Assembly (NCBI RefSeq): GCF_021800405.1
Contig: NZ_CP084550.1
Span: 620,001-684,000, forward strand
Reading direction: 5' to 3'
DNA: 64,000 bases
Origin: Arthrobacter sp. FW306-07-I
GTDB lineage: Bacteria; Actinomycetota; Actinomycetes; Actinomycetales; Micrococcaceae
Shown one piece after another: positions 26,110 through 32,801 of the stretch. A model generated the notes under the pieces. The model searched no databases, was not told the DNA's origin, and was given only the letters and a program-made list of their open reading frames with translations. How positions within the stretch are numbered: the first letter of the stretch is position 1; every line of letters begins with the position of its first letter. The position numbers were made by a program, and so were the translations under genes.

Positions 26110-26341
26110 GGGACAACCTTCCGATCTGACGGTTTGCCGATGCTTTGCCGTTGCTGTGTTCCAGCTGTGAGTTCCAGACTAGCCAGCCGGGGCCCCCAGC
26201 ACATGCTGCCCAGGCCTGCCCGTCCTACCAGGTCACAGGCAGGCTTGGTCTGTGGCACAGCCTCCACACAGCAAACCGGCAGAACCTGATCCAACAACAG
26301 GACAAAAGCATCACCACCAAACTCGATTTCTGGAGAAAGCC

Positions 26342-27277
26342 ATGGATCAGCAGGACAACCGAGCCGTCCCCGGGGCATCAGCACAGAAGGGGCAGCCGGC
26401 ACCCGTGTGGGCCGACGCCCCGGCCGACCGCGCCAACGATGCTCAGGACCACACCACGTACGAGCCGATCTCGCCGCAGCCTGCACAAGGTTGGGGTGCG
26501 CCCGTTCCCGGTTCGCCTTCCGCCGGATGGGGCACGACGCCGGCGGTGGGCCAGGAGCCCGGCTCCGGCACAGGACGGGGCGCGCCACAGCAGTACGGGC
26601 CAAACGCTTCGCCGCGGAACGGGAAAGGAAGCTGGACAGCGAAGAAGGGGTTGCTGGTGGGCGGGGTGGCGGTGGTGGTTGCCGCAGCAGCCGGTGCCGG
26701 CGCCTACGCCGCCGGAAACGGAACCGCTGGTGCTTCAGTAAACAACGGTCCGGGCGCCGGCGCCAACGGCCAGTTCGGTTCCGGAGGGCAAGGCGGCATG
26801 ACCGGGCAAGGCGGCATGGCAGGCCCGGGTAGCCAAACCGGCACGGACGGAGGCATGACCGGGCGCGACATGGACGGCGGCATGGGCCTGGACGGCGGAC
26901 CCGGTGGACTGGGAATGGGCGGAGCAGGCCTCAATACAGCCGTCCACTCTGAATACGTGGTCCTGCAGGACTCCAGTTATGTGACCATGGCGGGCCAGGC
27001 CGGCACCGTCACGGAGATCTCGGGAAACTCCTTGACCGTAAAGAGCGAGGACGGCTTCTCCCGGACCTACGCTGTGGGCACCGATGTCCAGGTGACCCAG
27101 GGTATGCGCCAGCGTGGGGGCTCCACCGGCAGTACGCTCAACTTCTCCAACGTGACCGCCGGCGCAACTGTCCGCGTCACGGCCCTGAAAAACCCGGACA
27201 CCTACACGGCGCAGACCATCCAAGTTGCAGCGGCGGGCACTGCAGCAACTTCCGGCCCGGGAACCAGCAGCAACTAA
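26342..27277 (+). CDS. Gly-rich membrane-anchored protein with DUF5666-like C-terminal domain
   Basis: 311 residues. GGAGAAAG lies just before ATG 26342. The N-terminal ~95 residues are polar and disordered (cytoplasmic). One membrane helix (GLLVGGVAVVVAAAAGAGAYAA) follows. Outside, a Gly/Met/Asp-rich stretch leads to a beta-rich domain (VLQDSSYVTMAGQAGTVTEI ... ATVRVTAL) of the kind grouped with DUF5666. No enzyme motif is seen. Divergent from the response regulator, it may be part of the two-component regulon. Confidence 0.72.
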   Translation: MDQQDNRAVPGASAQKGQPAPVWADAPADRANDAQDHTTYEPISPQPAQGWGAPVPGSPSAGWGTTPAVGQEPGSGTGRGAPQQYGPNASPRNGKGSWTAKKGLLVGGVAVVVAAAAGAGAYAAGNGTAGASVNNGPGAGANGQFGSGGQGGMTGQGGMAGPGSQTGTDGGMTGRDMDGGMGLDGGPGGLGMGGAGLNTAVHSEYVVLQDSSYVTMAGQAGTVTEISGNSLTVKSEDGFSRTYAVGTDVQVTQGMRQRGGSTGSTLNFSNVTAGATVRVTALKNPDTYTAQTIQVAAAGTAATSGPGTSSN

Positions 27278-27312
27278 GGCCCGGACAACGGGCAGCGGCC
27301 AAGATGCGCTCA

Positions 27313-27363
27313 TCCTGCCTCCGGCTGGAGGAACTTCAGCAGAAAAATCCACCGGAGGCAGGA
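27313..27363 (+). terminator. Inverted repeat after the Gly-rich gene
   Basis: Perfect 12-bp arms, TCCTGCCTCCGG (27313-27324) and CCGGAGGCAGGA (27352-27363), with a 27-nt loop. There is no clear U tract, so termination is probable but not certain. Confidence 0.5.
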
Positions 27364-27849
27364 CGTCGGCTGGACACGAGCTGACCCCGTCGGCTGATTC
27401 CACGTCAAACGGTTGAATTTCGAACCTATTCGGCAGGCCGGCTCTTAGGCGAATTAAATTCCGTGACGCCGTCGATAAGGGCTAATTGTCCGGATAAGAG
27501 TCGAAATATAAGCCCCCTGCCGAACTAGTGACATCCACCACAATTCCGCGATTTGTCTCACGATGCGGACTCTTCAGTCCATTGTTACTTGCAAGTTGGC
27601 ATTGTTACGCTGCACACTTCCAATGTGAACAAGAACTCAACAGCACCTGCAGCCGCAGAATATTGGCCCAGCACATCCGCTGCTGCCGACATGCGCTGTT
27701 GTCGAATGCACGCCTGACCTTCCCACCCACCGAAGTTCTTAGGCATTCGCCCCCAAGCCCAGCGTCGGGCGCCCTCCCCGCTCAGTGCAAACGGGGAAGT
27801 CAGCATTCGAGCCGCGAAGGCGGCCATTTCACATTGAGGTAAGCATTCC
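27364..27849 (+). other. Long AT-richer intergenic leader of the orphan winged-helix gene
   Basis: 486 bp without a supported gene. It is locally AT-richer than the genome average (for example ATTTCG, GAATTAAATTCC, AAATATAAG around 27415-27515) and holds promoter-like sequence plus the repeat pair at 27581-27608. The 3' part is GC-rich and probably the 5' leader. Confidence 0.5.
27581..27608 (+). promoter_or_regulatory. Direct repeat ATTGTTAC with central palindrome ACTTGCAAGT
   Basis: ATTGTTAC occurs at 27581 and 27601, exactly 20 bp apart, and ACTTGCAAGT (27587-27596) lies between. The geometry suits a winged-helix dimer bound on one face of the helix; the regulator is not identified. Confidence 0.4.
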
Positions 27850-28716
27850 ATGTCAGTTGCATCCGGATACGTCCACATCTCTGTCCGTAACGCCGCCAAG
27901 GCCGGCCAGCCCTCCGGCCTCCGTCCCGGTTTCGGCCCGCGACAGGCGCTCGCTCCCTCCACCTCCGGAAGCAGCTTCCCCGGCCAGGGTTTCGCCCCGC
28001 AGGGATACAACCCCAACTCCTACGGCCAGCTCCGAGCCGTACATCCGGCTGAGTCCGCTCCCGTTACGGCACCTACCCCGGTAGTGGCCGGACCAAACGC
28101 CGTGCGTCCGGTAGCCAATGAGAACGTGGCCCGCGGATTCGTCCTTTACATGGGCATCGATGAGGAAACCGCAGCCGCGGCCGGCACCTCCATCGCCAAG
28201 CTCGCCCAGGAAATCCGTGCCTACGCCCAGTCGCTCGTCTCCGGCGCCGAAAGCTACGCCGCTGTAGCGGTGGCCCCGGCCGGCACCCCCGGTTCCGCAC
28301 TCGACGTCGTCCGCTCCACCTTCGGCGACCCCACCGTCAACTCCCGCCAGCGCACCGAGGCCCCCCGTCCTGCCCAGCAGCAGGAACCGCGCCCGTCCGG
28401 CGTCCTCATCGACCTCGCCCGCCGCGAAGTCCACCTCGACGGCGAATCCCTGAACCTCACCTTCAAGGAGTTCGAGCTCCTCAACTACCTCGTCGAAAAC
28501 GGCACCCGCACTGTGGGCCGCGACGAACTCCTCGAAGGACTGTGGCGCAACGCCGAAGAAGTGCCAAACGAGCGCACCATCGACGTCCACATCCGCCGCC
28601 TCCGCTCCAAGCTGGGCCGCCTCGCCAACACCGTCCGCACCGTCCGCGGCCAGGGGTACCGGTTCTACGAGCACCCGGAAGTTGTTGTCTGGGCCGCTCC
28701 GGAGTACTCGATCTAG
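27850..28716 (+). CDS. Orphan winged-helix transcriptional regulator (no receiver domain)
   Basis: 288 residues from ATG 27850 with TTGAGGTAAG upstream. The N-terminal ~90 residues are disordered and Pro/Gly/Ser-rich; residues ~95-160 form a small domain (GFVLYMGIDEETAAAAG) with no phosphoacceptor Asp pattern. The C-terminal ~100 residues are an OmpR-type winged helix: LTFKEFELLNYLVENGTRTV, HIRRLRSKLGRL and RTVRGQGYRFY. No histidine kinase is adjacent. DNA binding is secure; the targets and the signal are unknown. A long upstream region with a 20-bp-spaced repeat suggests autoregulation. Confidence 0.82.
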   Translation: MSVASGYVHISVRNAAKAGQPSGLRPGFGPRQALAPSTSGSSFPGQGFAPQGYNPNSYGQLRAVHPAESAPVTAPTPVVAGPNAVRPVANENVARGFVLYMGIDEETAAAAGTSIAKLAQEIRAYAQSLVSGAESYAAVAVAPAGTPGSALDVVRSTFGDPTVNSRQRTEAPRPAQQQEPRPSGVLIDLARREVHLDGESLNLTFKEFELLNYLVENGTRTVGRDELLEGLWRNAEEVPNERTIDVHIRRLRSKLGRLANTVRTVRGQGYRFYEHPEVVVWAAPEYSI

Positions 28717-28736
28717 CCCCTCTTTACGCGAAAAGC

Positions 28737-28806
28737 GGCTTTCTGCGGTGCCTTAGACACCTCCTTCGTTCCTCAGTCGGCGATGCGGCACTACGCAGAA
28801 AGCCGC
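28737..28806. repeat. Long inverted repeat after the winged-helix gene
   Basis: Arms GCGGCTTTCTGCG (28737-28749) and CGCAGAAAGCCGC (28794-28806), extended inward by GTGCC/GGCAC, enclose a ~44-nt loop that holds CACCTCCTTCGTTCCTCAGT. It could terminate transcription, but the large structured loop looks more like a dispersed intergenic palindrome. Confidence 0.6.
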
Positions 28807-29003
28807 CTTTGCGCGTTCGGCCCTCTCCACGCACTGTGCCTCCGCGGCTGCTGAGGCCTCGCGTCACTGTGGGCAGGGTTCCCGTTCTCGCCGGGGGCGA
28901 TGCCCTGTTGTCTCGGGCCCTGGCTCTTTGCCTGCTCTTGAAACGTGCTTTGCGTGGTGCTGTCTCCGCTGCGCTGCCTGTCCGTGCCTGTTCTTGCTGG
29001 GGC

Positions 29004-29009
29004 TAGGCT
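29004..29009 (+). promoter_or_regulatory. -10 element (TAGGCT), leaderless start
   Basis: TAGGCT ends 6 nt before ATG 29016; no ribosome binding site is seen. Confidence 0.6.
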
Positions 29010-29015
29010 TGGGCC

Positions 29016-29543
29016 ATGAGTTCGCACCATGTCCGACGCCTTGTGATCATGCGCCACGCCAAGGCCGACTGGCCCGGCGGGGTGGCCGACCATGAGCGGC
29101 CCCTCGAGGAACGTGGGCACCGGGAAGCTCCGCTGGCCGGCCGGTGGCTGCTCAAGCACAATATCGTCCCGGACTTCATCCTGTGCTCCAGTGCCCTGCG
29201 GACGCGGCAAACCTGTACGTGGGTCTGCTCGGAACTCGGCGACAAGGCCCCTACGCCCAAGCTTGAAGACGGGCTGTATGCGGCGTCGGCCCTCCGGATG
29301 CTGACTGTGGTCAACCATGTGCCGGATACCGTAACCACGCTGATGCTCATCGCGCACCTGCCCGGCGTCCAGGACCTGGCGATGCACCTCGCCTCACGCG
29401 ACTCCGACCACGACGCCTACATGGACGCCGCCACCCGCTTTCCCACCAATGCCCTGACGGTCCTGGAAACGGAAAAGCCATGGGCGGAACTGGACGGGCA
29501 GGACGCCCGGATCACCCGCTTTACGGTTCCCCGCGCCCACTAG
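29016..29543 (+). CDS. SixA-like histidine phosphatase
   Basis: 175 residues, single domain of the histidine phosphatase superfamily. RHAKADWP carries the nucleophilic His of the RHG-like motif in its SixA variant; ERPLEERGHREAPLAG, SSALRTRQTC and AHLPGVQDL (second catalytic His) follow. Family members remove phosphate from phosphohistidine or small molecules; the target here is not known. The gene appears monocistronic and leaderless. Its stop codon lies inside a 15-bp tandem duplication. Confidence 0.87.
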   Translation: MSSHHVRRLVIMRHAKADWPGGVADHERPLEERGHREAPLAGRWLLKHNIVPDFILCSSALRTRQTCTWVCSELGDKAPTPKLEDGLYAASALRMLTVVNHVPDTVTTLMLIAHLPGVQDLAMHLASRDSDHDAYMDAATRFPTNALTVLETEKPWAELDGQDARITRFTVPRAH

Positions 29544-29564
29544 GTTCTGGCCCACTAGGTTCTG
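29535..29564 (+). repeat. 15-bp tandem duplication spanning the SixA stop codon
   Basis: GCCCACTAGGTTCTG occurs at 29535-29549 and 29550-29564. The first copy contains the TAG stop (29541-29543). Confidence 0.95.
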
Positions 29565-29584
29565 CCCCAACCAGCTCGGGCTCG

Positions 29585-30496
29585 CTAGGCACTGGGCACG
29601 TTGGCGGCAATCCCGCGGAGGAGCCCGGCGACGTGCCTGATTCCCGGGCTGGCCGTCATGGTCCTGCGGTGGACCAGTCCCACCTGGCGGGCCTGGACCG
29701 GGTTGACCACGGGAACAGCCGCAACGCCGGGAGGCAGCGCGGGCCGCCCCAGCCGCGGGACGAGGGCAACCGCTACCCCCTGTTCCACCAACGCAACGTG
29801 CGTCGCGAAATCGGGGTCGTAGACCCGAACGTCCGGTACCCGGCCCAGGTCCGCGAAAATCCGGAGCAAGGCCTCGTTGCAGATCGCCCCGCCCGGCGTG
29901 CTGATCCACCGCTCGTCAACCAGGTCGGCCGGCTCAACCTCCGCCCGCTGCGCCAGCGGGTGGCTGCGGTGCACCAGGAGGTCGGCGACGTCCTCGCACA
30001 GCCATTCCAGCGCCAGGTGTTCCGGGATCACCAGCGGCACGGAGTTCCAGTTGTGCACCAGGCCCAGGTCCGCTTCGCCGTTCGCAACCCGGGCCACGGC
30101 CTCACGCGGATCCTCCGCCAGGACGGCAACGCTCAACGCCGCGCCGGACTGCTCCAGCTGCGCCAGCAAGGGGCCCACCAGTCCGCGGCAGGCGGTGGAG
30201 AATGACGCGATCTTCAGGCTGCCGCTGGGCTTTGCCGGGTCCGCCAACAGCGTGGACTGCAGCTCTTCCAGTTCGGCCAGGATGCGGCGGCCGTACGCCG
30301 CCAACGCGAGTCCGCGCTCCGTGAGCAGGACCCCGCGGCCGCGGCGCTCCAGGACCGCGAAGCCCGCCTCCTTCTCCAGCTTTTTCACCTGCTGGGACAC
30401 GGCCGAGGGGCTGAACCCCATGGCTTCGGCGGCGGCGATGACGGAACCATGCTGCTCGATTCCTGCCAGCGCCCGCAGTGATCCGATGTCAATCAT
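29585..30496 (-). CDS. LysR-family transcriptional regulator
   Basis: 303 residues. The N-terminal winged helix (LRALAGIEQHGSVIAAAEAM, then SPSAVSQQVKKLEKEAG) is the LysR DNA-binding domain; the effector domain begins near SLKIASFSTACRGLVGPLL. The inducer cannot be read. ATG 30496 sits 6 nt behind TACTTT, supporting it over the longer upstream frame. It is divergent from an EamA transporter 73 bp away, the usual arrangement of a LysR regulator and its target. The short spacer contains TGATCA-centred dyad symmetry. Confidence 0.9.
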   Translation of the reverse strand: MIDIGSLRALAGIEQHGSVIAAAEAMGFSPSAVSQQVKKLEKEAGFAVLERRGRGVLLTERGLALAAYGRRILAELEELQSTLLADPAKPSGSLKIASFSTACRGLVGPLLAQLEQSGAALSVAVLAEDPREAVARVANGEADLGLVHNWNSVPLVIPEHLALEWLCEDVADLLVHRSHPLAQRAEVEPADLVDERWISTPGGAICNEALLRIFADLGRVPDVRVYDPDFATHVALVEQGVAVALVPRLGRPALPPGVAAVPVVNPVQARQVGLVHRRTMTASPGIRHVAGLLRGIAANVPSA

Positions 30497-30502
30497 GAAG
30501 CA

Positions 30503-30508
30503 AAAGTA
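30503..30508 (-). promoter_or_regulatory. -10 element (TACTTT) of the LysR gene, leaderless
   Basis: TACTTT ends 6 nt before ATG 30496. The adjacent TGATCA dyad (~30511-30516) may be part of the LysR site for both divergent genes. Confidence 0.55.
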
Positions 30509-30568
30509 CATGATCAAGTGCATAAATGAGCCCTGGTGCTTCATCTGCTGCTCTGCGACAGTGGAAGC

Positions 30569-31570
30569 GTGAACCTGCGCGACTCCCTCCTTGCCGTCCT
30601 TGTGGCCCTGCTGTGGGGCCTTAATTTCGTTGCTATCGACGTCGGGCTGCATGCGGGCGGACAGGAGTTCCCGCCCCTGCTGTTCGTGGCCATGCGCTTC
30701 GTCCTGGTGGTCTTCCCGTGGATCCTTTTCGTCAGGAAGCCGGATGTCAGCTGGAAGGCCATCATCGGCGTCGGACTCTTCATGAGCGCCGGCCAGTTTG
30801 GCCTTCTCTACCTGGCCATGGCGCTGGGGATGCCCGCAGGGCTTGCGTCCCTGGTCCTGCAGGCACAGGTGCTGCTGACCGTCCTCCTCGCTGCCGCCTT
30901 CCTGGGCGAACGTCCCAGCCGGCGGCAATTGGCCGGAGTGGTGCTCGGCGTCGCCGGGCTGGGGCTCGTGGCGGTGGGGCGCAGCGCCGTGGCCCCGCTG
31001 CTGCCGCTGGTCATCGTCCTGGCTGCGGCCTTGTCATGGGCAGCCGGAAATGTCATCGCCCGCAGGGCGAAGGCAGCCTCCGGCCTGGGGCTGGTGGTCT
31101 GGTCCGGCGCCGTGGTTCCGCTCCCACTCGGCGCGCTGTCCGTACTGCTGGACGGCCCGGACGCCGTCTGGCGGTCACTGGCCACCCTCCAGGCACCGAC
31201 CATCCTCAGCGCGCTCTATACCGCGGTTTTTGCCTCGCTGGTGGGCTACGGGATCTGGAACCGGCTCCTTGCCAGCCACCCGTCGTCGGCCGTTGTCCCC
31301 TTCACCCTGCTGGTCCCGGTGGTGGGAATGAGCGCTGCCTGGCTGGTCCTCGCGGAGGTGCCATCGCCAACGGAACTGGCGGGCGGTCTGCTCCTGTTGG
31401 GTGGCGTGGCGACGGCGGTACTGACCAGTGGAGGGCGCCGGCGTCAGCGGCGTGAGGCGGAGCCGCTGCCGGACCGGGGTGCCGGCCTTGCCGCAGGAGA
31501 TGCCGACGACGGCGGGCGCTTGGCTGCCGCCGGACCTCCGGCCGGGGGCCGGGAAGCGGAGGGCCGCTGA
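30569..31570 (+). CDS. EamA-family (DMT) transporter
   Basis: 333 residues with ten hydrophobic segments in two EamA repeats; repeat 1 begins LLAVLVALLWGLNFVAIDVG and repeat 2 LVIVLAAALSWAAGNVIA. It is probably a metabolite or amino-acid exporter. GTG 30569 (NLRDSLLAV) gives the natural N-terminus and has GACAGT 6 nt upstream; the longer frame from 30536 adds an unsuitable polar leader. The last ~45 residues are a charged Gly/Ala tail that overlaps, on the opposite strand, the tail of the next gene by 127 bp. Confidence 0.87.
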   Translation: MNLRDSLLAVLVALLWGLNFVAIDVGLHAGGQEFPPLLFVAMRFVLVVFPWILFVRKPDVSWKAIIGVGLFMSAGQFGLLYLAMALGMPAGLASLVLQAQVLLTVLLAAAFLGERPSRRQLAGVVLGVAGLGLVAVGRSAVAPLLPLVIVLAAALSWAAGNVIARRAKAASGLGLVVWSGAVVPLPLGALSVLLDGPDAVWRSLATLQAPTILSALYTAVFASLVGYGIWNRLLASHPSSAVVPFTLLVPVVGMSAAWLVLAEVPSPTELAGGLLLLGGVATAVLTSGGRRRQRREAEPLPDRGAGLAAGDADDGGRLAAAGPPAGGREAEGR

Positions 31571-32142
31571 GGCGGGGATGCCTGGGCGCCGGCCCGCGGA
31601 GCAGCGTCTCGCGGGACGGCCTGCGGACGCGGACGCTGCGCCGCTGACCTGCCTTGGCCCTGCGCGGTTCCCCTGGCGGCGGAACGGGCTGCAGGGGAAG
31701 TCTGGCGTCCTGCGGGCGAAGGCCGGCGCGCCGCCGTACGCCGTTTGCCCGGCCACAGCGCACCCATGAAGAGGATTCCGAAGGTGGCCACAAGGGCGCC
31801 GGCAGCGCCGATGAAGTAGTTATCGGGGTCCTGGGTGGGCAGCGGGGTGCCCAGGAAGGACGACTGGCCGTCGAATGCCAACTCCCAGGTGCTGAGGAAC
31901 GCCAGGGAAAAGCCTAGGGCTAGGGCGGTTCCCGCACCGGCGGCCAGCAGGGCAAAGCGCCGCCGCCGGACCAGGATTTCGGCCAGCGCGGCAAGGTAGG
32001 CCAGCGCCAGGACGCCCAGGAAGGCGAGGAACACCGGCTCGGCGAGGGTCATCGCGGTAAGCACCAGCAGCCCCGCAGCGACGACGCCGCAGATCACCGC
32101 AAACTTTCCGCTCTTTCCCGTATGGCGCATGTGCTCCATCAT
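31444..32142 (-). CDS. Four-helix membrane protein with basic Pro/Ala/Arg-rich tail
   Basis: 232 residues. Four hydrophobic segments (~13-35, 35-57, 63-85 and ~110-130, e.g. AVICGVVAAGLLVLTAMTLA) precede a ~100-residue disordered tail rich in Arg, Pro and Ala. No family is recognised. ATG 32142 overlaps the TetR stop (ATGA); ATG 32130 with GGAG 7 nt upstream is an alternative. As the last gene of the YhgE-TetR operon it may be co-regulated with it. Its final 127 bp are antisense to the end of the EamA gene, where both proteins are low complexity. Confidence 0.7.
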   Translation of the reverse strand: MMEHMRHTGKSGKFAVICGVVAAGLLVLTAMTLAEPVFLAFLGVLALAYLAALAEILVRRRRFALLAAGAGTALALGFSLAFLSTWELAFDGQSSFLGTPLPTQDPDNYFIGAAGALVATFGILFMGALWPGKRRTAARRPSPAGRQTSPAARSAARGTAQGQGRSAAQRPRPQAVPRDAAPRAGAQASPPQRPSASRPPAGGPAAAKRPPSSASPAARPAPRSGSGSASRR

Positions 32143-32801
32143 CCCCGAGGAGCAAGCCCCTTCAGGACGTAGCCGCGCATGATGGCCATGATTGCTGCAA
32201 CACTTTGGTCACGGGTGCGCTCAGGGTTGTACGTCTGCCGGTCCAGGCCCACCACGAAGCAGGCCCCGAAAATGGCGGTCTCCAGGCTGCCCCGGGATAC
32301 CGAATCATCCACCGGGTAGGCCTTGGCCACCTTCTCCACGGCCTGGCCGATGACCTCCAGGAGCTCGGCGCGCAGCACCGAGAAGGTACCCTGCCACTCG
32401 CTGGGGATCCGCCAGTTCTCGCTGACCCAAAGGCGGGCGAAGGAAGGGTACTCCGCCATGAAATCCATGGCCTGCCCGATCATCGCCTCCATGGCCAGCA
32501 GCGGGTCACTGCCCGTCCCTTCGGCGTCGGCGGCCTCGAGCAGCCTCGCCTTGAGAATGTCCACGCCGTGCCGCAGGAGCTGCGCGATCAGCTCGGACTT
32601 GCTGCCGAAGTTGTAGTACACGGTGCCCTTGGAAACTCCCGCGGCTGCCGCGATCTCATCGACCGTGACGCTGGCCGCCCCGCGCTCGCCGATCAGTTCC
32701 ATGGAGGCATCGAAGAGCTTTTGGCGGGTGGCGTTGGTCCTGGCCGGGCGGAGGCTTTTGGCAGCGGCCGTGGGTTCAGTGGCCGTGGGTTCCGTGGTCA
32801 T
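32139..32801 (-). CDS. TetR-family repressor
   Basis: 220 residues. The helix-turn-helix region is RQKLFDASMELIGERGAASV followed by TVDEIAAAAGVSKGTVYYNF, the standard TetR pattern; the C-terminal ligand domain is helical and anonymous. ATG 32801 overlaps the stop of the YhgE-type gene (ATGA). The likely operator is the perfect 9-bp-armed palindrome at 35648-35667 in front of the first gene of the operon, giving autorepression of ABC-like protein, YhgE-like protein and itself. Confidence 0.9.
   Translation of the reverse strand: MTTEPTATEPTAAAKSLRPARTNATRQKLFDASMELIGERGAASVTVDEIAAAAGVSKGTVYYNFGSKSELIAQLLRHGVDILKARLLEAADAEGTGSDPLLAMEAMIGQAMDFMAEYPSFARLWVSENWRIPSEWQGTFSVLRAELLEVIGQAVEKVAKAYPVDDSVSRGSLETAIFGACFVVGLDRQTYNPERTRDQSVAAIMAIMRGYVLKGLAPRG

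Noticed and set aside
30536..30568. The longer EamA start (LHLLLCDSGS)
   Set aside because: GTG 30569 fits the first helix better and has a -10-like hexamer at the spacing seen elsewhere.
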